This document shows, piece by piece, positions 1 through 9,398 of a DNA stretch of 54,325 nt. The translations under genes were made by a program, and so were the position numbers. Numbering within the stretch: the first letter of the stretch is position 1; each line of letters opens with the position of its first letter. Below the pieces are notes generated by a model. It did no database searches and had not been told where the DNA came from. It saw only the letters and a list, made by a program, of their open reading frames with translations. The stretch lies in assembly GCF_014198245.1 (NCBI RefSeq), contig NZ_JACIHE010000035.1, forward strand, positions 1-54,325. The letters are read 5' to 3'. Origin of the DNA: Bradyrhizobium sp. cir1. Lineage in GTDB: Bacteria > Pseudomonadota > Alphaproteobacteria > Rhizobiales > Xanthobacteraceae.

Positions 1-5
1 CAACC

Positions 6-230
6 GCATCGCCCACGCTCGCTGCCTTCTCGCCTATTATGGTGAAACTCGCCCGACAAAAGCGAATCATTCTCACGCTCTCAGGATGAGGCTAATCGGC
101 GTCGGTGCCTGTTGAAACTGCTGCCGCGAACTCCGTCCTCATCCTGAGGGCCCGCCATCGGCGGGCGTCTCGAAGGATGCGTTGTGGGCGAGCTATCCGC
201 TACTCTTCTTCACGTATGCGATAGCCCTGC
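6..230. repeat. Left arm of long terminal inverted repeat
   Basis: Bases 6-95 are identical, base for base, to the reverse complement of 54236-54325. Similarity continues with a few substitutions and one indel to about 179 (partner 54151), and a last identical 15-base block lies at 216-230 (partner 54115-54129). The part around 136-179 contains the 'CTCATCCTGAGG ... GGCGGGCGTCT' hairpin common in Bradyrhizobium intergenic DNA. I see no gene in 1-259. Because the identical stretch runs to the very end of the window on the other side, the window may be an assembly contig broken at a repeat. Confidence 0.9.
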
Positions 231-259
231 CCGCGAGGGGGAGAGGGCAAGAGGTGTCA

Positions 260-727
260 TCACAACTTCGTCGCTGCCCGCGACAAGAGCTTCCACTCGT
301 CGCCCTGCTTCTGCCAGTTCATCAGGATGTGAAGGTTGGTCGATACTTTTTTCCCATCGGCTGCCATTTCCTGTTCCCCCAACCAGTGGAAGCGCACGAT
401 CGCCGCGGGGCCGACGACCTTGATGGTTGGGTCCTTGTATTCGATCGACAGGAATTTTGATTTGCCGTCGGTGGCGTTGGTGATGAAGGTCGCCTTGTCT
501 TCGACCTTGCCGCTGGAATGGCTGTAGCTCAGATCGTCCCAGCACAGCGCGCCGAGCGCCTTCGGGTCGGCCGCGATCTGGGCGAGGCGGAAGGCCTCGA
601 CCTTCTTCGCCACGGCGTCCTCGTCTGCTGAAGCGGCCAGCGCCGGCGTGGCGAGAGCAAGCGCGGAGACCGCAAGAGCCGGGACGGCCAGAGTCGAGAG
701 AGCCAGATCGCGTCGGTTGATCGTCAT
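260..727 (-). CDS. Secreted NTF2/SnoaL-like (DUF4440-type) protein
   Basis: A 155-residue protein. The start is the ATG at 727, preceded by a clear GGAGGAAA ribosome site; longer upstream reading has no such site. Residues 1-31 form an export signal with a twin-arginine-like start (NRRDLALS), a hydrophobic stretch and an Ala-rich end (ATPALAA), so Tat export is plausible. The rest matches the small cone-shaped NTF2 fold: an N-terminal helix (AVAKKVEAFRLAQIAADPKAL), a 'LCWDDLSYSHSSGKVEDKA' segment and late beta strands (VVGPAAIVRFHW, WKLLSRAATKL). Such proteins bind or convert small molecules, but no substrate can be named. It is transcribed away from the HAD gene, sharing a 154-base intergenic region with it. 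Confidence 0.75.
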   Translation of the reverse strand: MTINRRDLALSTLAVPALAVSALALATPALAASADEDAVAKKVEAFRLAQIAADPKALGALCWDDLSYSHSSGKVEDKATFITNATDGKSKFLSIEYKDPTIKVVGPAAIVRFHWLGEQEMAADGKKVSTNLHILMNWQKQGDEWKLLSRAATKL

Positions 728-881
728 CGTTTCCTCCTTTTTGATCTTGCACCGAGTGTTGCAGTCGCGCGCGACTTTGTCGAGTGTCACGTCGTGGTCA
801 TGTGGATGCGTCATTGCGTGATCGAGGCCATATTGATACGTCTCGCGCATCGATGCGCCGCGCATTTGGGAAAGTACGGAC

Positions 882-1568
882 ATGATCGAAGCAAAAACGG
901 AGACGATGGGCAGGGCGTTGTTGTTCGACATCGACGGCACGCTCGCCGACACCGATCCGTTGCACCTGAAGGCTTTCAACCAGGTGCTCGGCCCTCACGG
1001 ACATGTCTTCGATCACGCACGCTTCTCCAGGGAGCTGCAAGGCTTCGCCAATGTCGCGATCGGCGAGCGCTTTCTGCCCGACGAGGCGCCGGAGCGGCGC
1101 GCCCTGATCCTGGATGAGAAGGAGGAGGTCTTCCGCACGCTGGTGGCCGGGCAGATCGCACCGCTGCCGGGCCTGATGGCGCTGCTCGATCGGGCCGACC
1201 GCGCCGGCATCCCCATGGTCGCCGTGACCAATGCGCCGCGTCTCAACGCCGAGCTGCTGCTCTCCGGCCTCGGCATCACGCATCGCTTCAAGGCGCTCGT
1301 GATCGGCGCCGAGCTGCCGCACGGCAAGCCGCACCCGCTGCCCTATCAGGAAGGGCTGCGTTTCGTCGGCGCGAGGCCGGAGGCCTCGATCGCGTTCGAG
1401 GACTCTCGCACCGGCGTGCAATCCGCCACGGCGGCCGGAATTCCGACCGTCGGCATCCGGACCAGCCTCAGCCATGCCGATCTGGTTGCATCAGGCGCGG
1501 TCACCTCCGCCAGCGCCTTCGACGATCCGGCGCTGCTCGCGCGTCTTGCGAGCGCCATGACTTGGTAA
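882..1568 (+). CDS. HAD-superfamily phosphatase (beta-phosphoglucomutase-like)
   Basis: A 228-residue HAD hydrolase. Motif I is LLFDIDGTLADTDP (nucleophile and acid/base Asp, residues about 15-17), motif II the Thr of AVTNAP, motif III the Lys of HGKPHP and motif IV the acidic pair of IAFEDS. The helical cap sits between motifs I and II, as in the phosphoglycolate phosphatase/beta-phosphoglucomutase subgroup. These enzymes move or remove phosphate on small sugars and sugar acids through an aspartyl-phosphate. The exact substrate cannot be read. It lies just upstream of glpR, so a glycerol-phosphate or triose-phosphate role is possible but unproven. A second start at 906 (MGRALLFD) is possible, though its GGAG is too close to it. 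Confidence 0.85.
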   Translation: MIEAKTETMGRALLFDIDGTLADTDPLHLKAFNQVLGPHGHVFDHARFSRELQGFANVAIGERFLPDEAPERRALILDEKEEVFRTLVAGQIAPLPGLMALLDRADRAGIPMVAVTNAPRLNAELLLSGLGITHRFKALVIGAELPHGKPHPLPYQEGLRFVGARPEASIAFEDSRTGVQSATAAGIPTVGIRTSLSHADLVASGAVTSASAFDDPALLARLASAMTW

Positions 1569-1690
1569 GAAATGACTTGGTAAGAAATGGCGTGGTGAGG
1601 TCGCTTCATCCGTTAACCGTGATCGGCGCGCGCATTGACCGAAGGCGCGAACCGCCGCACCATACATCATTCTGATTTGAGGCCGTTGCC

Positions 1691-2524
1691 GTGACCGGAT
1701 TGACCCATCGCCAAGCTGAAATCCTCAACATCGCGCGGGCCTCCGGCCGTGTCATGGTCGAGGAGCTCGCGCGCCGGTTCGAGGTCTCGGCGCAGACCAT
1801 CCGCAAGGATCTCAACGATCTCTGCGAGCGGAGATCGCTGACCCGCATCCACGGCGGCGCCATCATCGCCTCCGGCGTGGAGAACCTCGCCTATGAGGCG
1901 CGCCGCTTCGTCGCCGCCGACGAGAAAAAGGCGATCGGGGCCGCCGCCGCCTCGCTGATCCCGAACGGCTGCTCGCTCTTCATCAACATCGGCACCACGA
2001 CCGAGGAGGTCGCGAGCGCGCTGACCTCGCATGAGGATCTGCTCGTCATCACCAACAACCTCAATGTCGCGATGCTGCTGTACCGCCATCCCCGCATCGA
2101 GGTGGTGGTCGCCGGCGGCACGGTGCGGCGCGCCGATGGTGCCGTGGTCGGCTCGACCGCGACGCAGCTGATCGGACAGTTCAAGGTCGACTACGCCATC
2201 ATCGGTGCGTCCGCGATCGACGAGGAGGGCGCGCTGCTCGACTTCGATTATCGCGAGGTGCAGGTGGCGCAGGCCATCATCGCCAATGCCCGCAGCGTCA
2301 TGCTGGTCGCCGATTCCACAAAGCTCCGCCGCAGTGCGCCGGTGCGCATCGCCCACATCACCCAGATCCAGACCTTCGTCACCGACCAGGAGCTGCCCGA
2401 GCGCCTCGCCACCATCTGCCACAGCAAGGGCATCGAGGTGGTCGAGGCGATGCCGAAGGGAGCCGACATCGATGATCCGCCGGCCGATGCCCAGGAAGCC
2501 GCGCCGGTGGTGCGGCTGAGATAG
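1691..2524 (+). CDS. glpR: DeoR-family glycerol regulon repressor GlpR
   Basis: A 277-residue DeoR/GlpR regulator starting at GTG, with TGAGG upstream. Residues 1-60 are the winged helix: LTHRQAEILNIARASG, then VEELARRFEVSAQTIRKDL as recognition helices and the family hallmark LTRIHGGA. The C-terminal sugar-phosphate sensor domain (about 75-240) carries the phosphate-loop segments INIGTTTEEV and VVVAGGTVRR and the DYAIIGASAIDEEG motif. DeoR proteins of this branch release DNA when glycerol-3-phosphate or a related phosphate binds. The likely target is the repeat-rich region in front of glpD at 3376-3444. A toxin-antitoxin pair on the other strand now separates regulator and operon. Confidence 0.88.
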   Translation: MTGLTHRQAEILNIARASGRVMVEELARRFEVSAQTIRKDLNDLCERRSLTRIHGGAIIASGVENLAYEARRFVAADEKKAIGAAAASLIPNGCSLFINIGTTTEEVASALTSHEDLLVITNNLNVAMLLYRHPRIEVVVAGGTVRRADGAVVGSTATQLIGQFKVDYAIIGASAIDEEGALLDFDYREVQVAQAIIANARSVMLVADSTKLRRSAPVRIAHITQIQTFVTDQELPERLATICHSKGIEVVEAMPKGADIDDPPADAQEAAPVVRLR

Positions 2525-2528
2525 GGGC

Positions 2529-2945
2529 TTAAGCGTCGTCCCACGGGTTGAGCAGCGGGACGCCCGTTGGTTCGAAATCGCCCACATTGCGCGTAACAAC
2601 GGTCAAGCCGTGAACGAGCGCGGTTGCTGCAATGAGCGCGTCGCGTTCAGCCCGCGGGTTGGGCACGTGGAGTTGTGCACAGCGCTGCGCCACGGCCGTA
2701 TCGATCACCAGGATCCGCCCGTCGAAGAGGGTCAGAATTTGATCGTTGATCCAGGCGCGCAGGACGGCACCTTGCACTGCATCTTTGCGCTCGATCAGGC
2801 GCGCGCCAAGTTCAATTTCAAGAATCGAGATGGCGGACATAAAAAAATTCGCCGCAGGCACAGCATTGGCCCAGGCGAGCACATTGCGATCAGCCTTGTC
2901 CGGCCGCCTCAGTTCGGAAATGACATCGGTGTCCAGCAGAAACAT
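2529..2945 (-). CDS. vapC: VapC/FitB-like PIN-domain toxin
   Basis: A 138-residue PIN-domain ribonuclease. Acidic metal-binding residues are visible in order: LLDTDVISEL (N-terminal Asp), ISILEIELGA (Glu), AERDALIAATAL (Asp) and VGDFEPTG (last Asp). The TxNxxDF-like end (VTRNVGDF) fits the FitB-type branch. Toxins of this kind cut RNA, often tRNA, and are silenced by the antitoxin encoded just upstream. The ATG at 2945 overlaps the antitoxin stop in TGATG, the usual arrangement for coupled translation; a TTG one codon earlier is also in frame. The stop lies five bases past the end of glpR, so the two genes converge tail to tail. Confidence 0.9.
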   Translation of the reverse strand: MFLLDTDVISELRRPDKADRNVLAWANAVPAANFFMSAISILEIELGARLIERKDAVQGAVLRAWINDQILTLFDGRILVIDTAVAQRCAQLHVPNPRAERDALIAATALVHGLTVVTRNVGDFEPTGVPLLNPWDDA

Positions 2946-3196
2946 CAATCGAGATCGGCGGGCCTGGAAATTTTGCCGGCTATCCGAGGCGGATCGAAAT
3001 CAAAGTCCGCGTTCGCCTGCGCCAGAGCTTCGGCAAGACTCATGTGCCCGCCACTCAGGCGCAGATAATCCTCGATCGTCAGCAGGACATGGGCCGGGCG
3101 GCCCCGATCTGTAATGAAGACGGGTCCCTGCGAGGCCGCCTTCTTGGCCCCACTCGTATCCTGGTTGAATTCTCGGCTGGTCAGGGTGGTCACCAT
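2945..3196 (-). CDS. vapB: Phd/YefM-type antitoxin of the VapC pair
   Basis: An 83-residue antitoxin. The start chosen is the ATG at 3196 (MVTTLTSREFNQDTSGAKKA), because the Phd/YefM DNA-binding domain begins exactly there; 23 in-frame codons upstream look non-coding. The N-terminal half has the family pattern 'REFNQDTSGAKKAA..GPVFITDRGRPAHVLLTIEDYLRL'. The C-terminal third is the flexible toxin-wrapping tail (AEALAQANADFDFDPPR). In this family the antitoxin dimer binds its own promoter, alone or with toxin. It is translationally coupled to the toxin. Confidence 0.9.
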   Translation of the reverse strand: MVTTLTSREFNQDTSGAKKAASQGPVFITDRGRPAHVLLTIEDYLRLSGGHMSLAEALAQANADFDFDPPRIAGKISRPADLD

Positions 3197-3241
3197 CGTC
3201 AGCGCGTCCTTGCCGCAACAATCCTGTGCTGGCAAAACTAT

Positions 3242-3261
3242 ATGTAGACATGTTGCTACAT
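3242..3261 (-). promoter_or_regulatory. Candidate operator of the toxin-antitoxin operon
   Basis: Upstream of the antitoxin lies an inverted repeat ATGTAG (3242-3247) / CTACAT (3256-3261) with a palindromic ACATGT between them. On the minus strand it is followed by a TATAGT-like -10 element, so a protein bound here would cover the promoter. Autoregulation through such palindromes is usual for Phd/YefM antitoxins; binding is inferred. Confidence 0.5.
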
Positions 3262-3375
3262 TCAAGGTCTTCGGTGCGTGTGGGGCAAGTCATGCCGATC
3301 AATCAGGCCGTTTGTTCCAAGCCTGCCCGTTCTCATGCCGATTTCTACGCCGAAATGGCGTTGAAAAAAGTTCCT

Positions 3376-3444
3376 CTTTCACTTCCTTTCGCCTCTCTTT
3401 CATCTTGCTTTCGTTTTTCGGTGTGATCTAATCAAAAACGAAAG
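3376..3444 (+). promoter_or_regulatory. Candidate GlpR operator array upstream of glpD
   Basis: CTTTC occurs at 3376, 3386, 3397 and 3408, spaced 10, 11 and 11 bases, one helical turn each. The last one opens an 11-base inverted repeat, CTTTCGTTTTT (3408-3418) and AAAAACGAAAG (3434-3444), 33 bases before the glpD start codon. A smaller TGAT/ATCA palindrome (3424-3434) sits inside it. DeoR-family repressors commonly bind tandem TTTCG-type boxes at helical spacing, so this is the best candidate site for GlpR. Repression by GlpR is inferred from family and position. Confidence 0.6.
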
Positions 3445-3477
3445 TAGCCGCTCGACGGAACGGGCGGTCGCCGGGGG

Positions 3478-5028
3478 ATGCGTCTGTTGGAGCGTATTTT
3501 CGATCTCGCCATCATTGGAGGCGGTGTTAACGGCTGCGGCATCGCGCGCGACGCGGTGGGCCGCGGCAACACGGTTTTCCTGTGCGAAATGAATGATCTG
3601 GCGAGCGGGACCTCGTCCTGGTCGACCAAGCTGGTGCATGGCGGCCTGCGCTATCTCGAATATTACGAGTTTCGGCTGGTCCGCGAGGCGCTGATCGAGC
3701 GCGAGATTCTCTGGGGCATCGCGCCCCACATCATCCGCCCCCTGCGTTTCGTCTTGCCGCATCACGCCGGCTTGCGCCCCGCCTGGCTGCTGCGCCTCGG
3801 CCTCTTCCTTTATGACCACATCGGCGGCCGCCATCTGCTGCCTGCCACGCGCTCGGTCGATCTCAAGCGCGACGAGGTCGGCAAGCCGCTGATCCCGAAC
3901 CGCTACAGCCGCGCGTTCGAATATTCCGACTGCTTCGTCGACGACGCCCGTCTCGTCGTGCTCAACGCGCGCGATGCCGCCGACAAGGGCGCCGAGATCC
4001 GCACCCGCACCCGCGCCACCGAGATCCGCCAGGCCGACGGCGTCTGGACCGTCAGCATGCTCAACTCCCTGACCGGCGAGCGTTCGCAGGTCCGGGCGCG
4101 GGCTCTGGTCAATGCCGGCGGCCCCTGGGTCGAGGATGTGCTCGGCCGCGGCGCCGGCGTGAATGCGAAAGCCAAGGTGCGCTTGGTGCAGGGCTCGCAC
4201 ATCGTGGTCAAGAAGCTCTACGACCACGACCGCGCTTACATGTTCCAGAATGCCGACGGCCGCATCATCTTCGTGATCCCGTACCAGGACGACTTTACGC
4301 TGATCGGCACCACCGACCGCGACTATGACGGCGATCCTGCCAAGGTGAAGGCGACACCGGAGGAGATCGAATATCTCTGCAAGGCGGCCAGCGAATATCT
4401 GGCCAAGCCCGTGACGCCCGACGACGTGGTCTGGACCTATTCGGGCGTGCGTCCGCTCTATGACGACGGCGCCAGCGAAGCCAAGGCCGCAACGCGCGAC
4501 TACGTGTTCGAGCTCGACACGCCCGGCGGGGTGCCGCTGCTGTCGATCTATGGCGGCAAGATCACGACCTACCGCCGCCTCGCCGAGGAGGCGCTGGAGC
4601 GGCTTTCGCCCTATCTCCGCAGTGCGAAAGCACGCGAGGGCTGGACCGGCAAATGGCCGCTGCCCGGCGGCGACATGAACGTGTCCGATATCGACGGCTT
4701 GATCGTGGAGCTGCAGCGCGGCTATCCCTTCCTCGGCCATGAGCATGCACGGCGCCTGGCGCGCGCCTATGGCACCCGCGCCATCAAGCTGCTCGGCGAT
4801 GCGAAATCGGCCGCGGATCTCGGCCAGGCCTTCGGTGCCACGCTGACCGAGCGCGAGGTCCGCTACCTCATGGCCAACGAATGGGCCGTCACCGCCGAGG
4901 ACATCGTCTGGCGCCGTTCCAAGCTCGGCCTGCGACTATCTGCCGACGAGATCGCGGCGCTTGACGACTGGATCAGGGCCCACGCCGTGTCGCAAAGTCC
5001 CCTGCTGGAAGCGGGAGGACGCTCATGA
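3478..5028 (+). CDS. glpD: Aerobic glycerol-3-phosphate dehydrogenase GlpD
   Basis: A 516-residue flavoenzyme of full family length. The Rossmann FAD motif is at the start (DLAIIGGGVNGCGIARDA, about residues 9-26), followed by SGTSSWSTKLVHGGLRYLE, a GlpD signature that covers the flavin and substrate site. Further landmarks are ALVNAGGPWV, IGTTDRDYDG, WTYSGVRPLYDDG and the flavin-closing IYGGKITTYRRLAE. The C-terminal helical domain follows. The enzyme oxidises sn-glycerol-3-phosphate to dihydroxyacetone phosphate at the membrane and passes electrons to quinone. It is the first gene of the operon; its stop overlaps the glpS start by four bases (ATGA). Control by GlpR through the repeats just upstream is likely. 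Confidence 0.95.
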   Translation: MRLLERIFDLAIIGGGVNGCGIARDAVGRGNTVFLCEMNDLASGTSSWSTKLVHGGLRYLEYYEFRLVREALIEREILWGIAPHIIRPLRFVLPHHAGLRPAWLLRLGLFLYDHIGGRHLLPATRSVDLKRDEVGKPLIPNRYSRAFEYSDCFVDDARLVVLNARDAADKGAEIRTRTRATEIRQADGVWTVSMLNSLTGERSQVRARALVNAGGPWVEDVLGRGAGVNAKAKVRLVQGSHIVVKKLYDHDRAYMFQNADGRIIFVIPYQDDFTLIGTTDRDYDGDPAKVKATPEEIEYLCKAASEYLAKPVTPDDVVWTYSGVRPLYDDGASEAKAATRDYVFELDTPGGVPLLSIYGGKITTYRRLAEEALERLSPYLRSAKAREGWTGKWPLPGGDMNVSDIDGLIVELQRGYPFLGHEHARRLARAYGTRAIKLLGDAKSAADLGQAFGATLTEREVRYLMANEWAVTAEDIVWRRSKLGLRLSADEIAALDDWIRAHAVSQSPLLEAGGRS

Positions 5029-6101
5029 CCGTGACCCTCGATCACGTGACCCGGACCGTCGACGGTAGCGAGCACATCCGCGACGTCTCGCTGACGCTCG
5101 AGAGCGGCACGCTCAACGTGCTGCTCGGGCCGACGCTGTCGGGCAAGACCTCGATCATGCGGCTGCTCGCCGGCCTCGACAAGCCGACCACGGGCAGGGT
5201 GCTGGTCAATGGCAAGGACGTCACCGGCGCCGACGTGCGCCAGCGTTCGGTCGCGATGGTCTATCAGCAGTTCATCAACTACCCCTCGCTCACGGTCTAC
5301 GAGAACATCGCTTCGCCTTTGCGCGTGCAGGGCAAGCCGCGCGAGGAGATCGAGGCGCGCGTGGCGCAGGCGGCAAAGCTGCTGCGGCTCGAGCCGTTCC
5401 TGAAGCGTACTCCGCTCCAGCTCTCCGGCGGCCAGCAGCAGCGCACCGCGATTGCGCGCGCACTGGTCAAGGACGCCGATCTCGTGCTGCTCGACGAGCC
5501 GCTCGCCAATCTCGACTACAAGCTCCGCGAGGAGCTGCGCGCCGAGCTGCCGCGCATCTTCGAGGCCTCCGGCGCGATCTTCGTCTATGCCACCACCGAA
5601 CCGACCGAAGCGCTGCTGCTCGGCGGCAACACGGTGTGCATGTGGGAGGGCCGGGCGCTGCAGATGGGCGAGACCGCCAACGTCTACCGCCGTCCGCAGA
5701 CGCTTCGCGTCGCGCAGGTGTTTTCCGATCCGCCGCTCAACCTTGTCGGCATCGAGAAGAAGAACGGCTCGGTTCAATATGCCGGCGGCACGGCTTCGCC
5801 CGCCTCGGGACTCTATTCGTCGCTCGCCGACGGCGCCTATCGCGTCGGCTTCCGCGCCCATCAGCTCGCCCTTGCCAACGGCGAGGCCGATCGCCACGCC
5901 TTCCATGCCACGGTGACGGTGACCGAGATCACCGGTTCGGAGAGCTTTGTGCATTTGACCCGCGACGGATCGAACTGGGTGGCGGTGCTGCACGGCGTGC
6001 ATGAGTTCGAGCCGGGCCAGACTATCGACGCCGTGCTCGATCCCAATGATGTTTTCGTCTTCGATGCCGCCGACCGTTTGGTCGCGGCACCGGGCTCGTA
6101 A
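5025..6101 (+). CDS. glpS: Glycerol ABC importer ATPase GlpS
   Basis: A 358-residue ATPase of the CUT1/MalK-like group. Walker A is LLGPTLSGKTS (about 32-42), the Q-loop lies in VYQQFINYPSLTV, the signature is LSGGQQQRTAIAR and Walker B is LVLLDEPLANLD; the switch region reads IFVYATTEPTEAL, with Thr where most transporters have the switch His. A C-terminal OB-like regulatory domain (about 240-358) follows. It pairs with GlpT to drive glycerol uptake through GlpP/GlpQ. The name follows the Rhizobium leguminosarum glpSTPQUV system, whose order is reproduced here. It overlaps glpD by four bases. Confidence 0.9.
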   Translation: MTVTLDHVTRTVDGSEHIRDVSLTLESGTLNVLLGPTLSGKTSIMRLLAGLDKPTTGRVLVNGKDVTGADVRQRSVAMVYQQFINYPSLTVYENIASPLRVQGKPREEIEARVAQAAKLLRLEPFLKRTPLQLSGGQQQRTAIARALVKDADLVLLDEPLANLDYKLREELRAELPRIFEASGAIFVYATTEPTEALLLGGNTVCMWEGRALQMGETANVYRRPQTLRVAQVFSDPPLNLVGIEKKNGSVQYAGGTASPASGLYSSLADGAYRVGFRAHQLALANGEADRHAFHATVTVTEITGSESFVHLTRDGSNWVAVLHGVHEFEPGQTIDAVLDPNDVFVFDAADRLVAAPGS

Positions 6102-6114
6102 GGGGAGATGCGCG

Positions 6115-7199
6115 ATGGCCCGCATTGACCTTGTCGATCTCGCTCACTCCTACGGAGGCAATGATGCACCGCAGGAGAGCTTTGCGCTGAAGCCCGTCAC
6201 CATGACCTGGCGGCAGGGCGGCGCCTACGCGTTGCTTGGCCCGTCCGGCTGTGGGAAGACTACGCTGCTCAACGTCATATCCGGCATCATCACGCCGTCG
6301 CGGGGGAAGATCCTGTTCGACGGCAAGGACATCACGCCGCTGTCAACCCAGAAGCGCAACATCGCCCAGGTGTTCCAGTTTCCGGTGATCTACGACACCA
6401 TGACGGTGGGGCAGAACCTGGCGTTTCCGTTGAAGAACCGCGGCGTGCCGCAGGCCGATATCGACAGGCGCGTCGCCGAGATCGGCCGCCTGCTCGACCT
6501 CGAGCCCTATCTGAACCGCAAGGCCACGCGCCTGACCGCCGACGCCAAGCAGAAGATCTCGCTCGGCCGTGGCCTCGTGCGCAACGACGTCGCTGCCGTG
6601 CTGTTCGACGAACCGCTCACCGTGATCGATCCCGAGCTGAAATGGCAGCTCCGGTCCAAGCTGAAAGCGCTGCATCGTGAGCTCGACCTCACGATGATCT
6701 ACGTCACCCACGATCAGACCGAGGCACTGACCTTCGCCGACACCGTTGTCGTCATGCATGACGGCCGTGTCGTGCAGAGCGGCACGCCGGCCGAGCTGTT
6801 CGACAAGCCGGCGCATACCTTCGTCGGCTATTTCATCGGCTCGCCCGGCATGAACATCTTGCCGGCGGAGGTGAGGGGACGCGAGGCGCTGATCGACGGC
6901 CACGTCATCGCGCTGAACCGCAGCTACGACAACCTTCCGGCCGGCGCCAAAATCGAGATCGGCGTGCGCCCCGAATTCGTCGAGGTGGTCGCGCCCGCGC
7001 CCGGCCTGCTCACGGCCAGGATCGAGCGCATCGACGACCTCGGCCGCATCCGCTTCGCGCGAACGCGCCTCGGCGATGCCAAGCTCGCGGCGCGCGCGCC
7101 GGCGGGCTTTACCAGCGCGGACGGTAATGCCGGGCTGAAATTCGATCCGTCGCATGTTCACGTCTATGCCGACAGCCTTCTGGTGGAGGGAGCCGCCTG

Positions 7200-7200
<1 letters not shown>
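6115..7200 (+). CDS. glpT: Glycerol ABC importer ATPase GlpT
   Basis: A 361-residue ATPase. The ATG at 6115 is chosen because AGGGGAG lies eight bases before it; the frame is open further upstream but that part overlaps glpS. Walker A is LLGPSGCGKTT, the Q-loop VFQFPVIYDTMTV, Walker B AVLFDEPLTVID and the switch His is in IYVTHDQTEA. The ABC signature is degenerate: LTADAKQKISLGR stands where LSGGQ is expected. Its partner GlpS has a good signature but an unusual switch region, so the two ATP sites of the heterodimer are probably unequal. A C-terminal OB-like domain (about 245-361) is present. The stop overlaps the glpP start by one base. Confidence 0.9.
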
Positions 7201-8980
<1,780 letters not shown>

Positions 8981-8992
8981 GGGGAGGCATCA

Positions 8993-9322
8993 ATGGAATC
9001 GATTGCATGGATGGCCTGGACGCTGCCGACGGCGATCTTCTTCGCCGCGCTCGCCTGCACGCTGGCGGTGATGACGTGGCTCGGCGCGGTCTACCCCGAG
9101 GCCGAGCGTGTCGGCGTGCTCAGTATTCCGACCACGCGCGGCGACCGCCTGTTCATCTCGCTGATCGCCGCGGCCGTCATCCATTTGCTCTGGATCGGCC
9201 TCGTCGGCACCGACGCGATCGCCACGCTGCCGATCGGCGAGGAGGGCTTTGAGATTTCGAGCCTGTGGCTCGCATCAGGAATTTCGCTGGTCACGGCCGC
9301 GCTCATTTTCCGCACGGTCTGA
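8993..9322 (+). CDS. glpU: Small membrane protein GlpU (DUF2160)
   Basis: A 109-residue protein with three clear membrane helices (about 5-28, 48-67 and 89-106) and an acidic segment between the second and third. It matches the DUF2160 family, found almost only inside glycerol importer operons between the permeases and the binding protein. Its molecular job is not settled; an accessory subunit of the importer is the natural guess from context. A GGGGGAGG site precedes the ATG. Confidence 0.85.
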   Translation: MESIAWMAWTLPTAIFFAALACTLAVMTWLGAVYPEAERVGVLSIPTTRGDRLFISLIAAAVIHLLWIGLVGTDAIATLPIGEEGFEISSLWLASGISLVTAALIFRTV

Positions 9323-9398
9323 AGCTTGCGAAGGGACGGCCAGATCCGGGACCAACCCGGGCCTGTATAAAAGTTTGTCGCTGCAACGGAGGAACAAC

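Noticed and set aside
3400..4746. A 448-codon minus-strand open frame across glpD
   Set aside because: No motif and it covers the glp operator and FAD motif coding region; glpD is certain.
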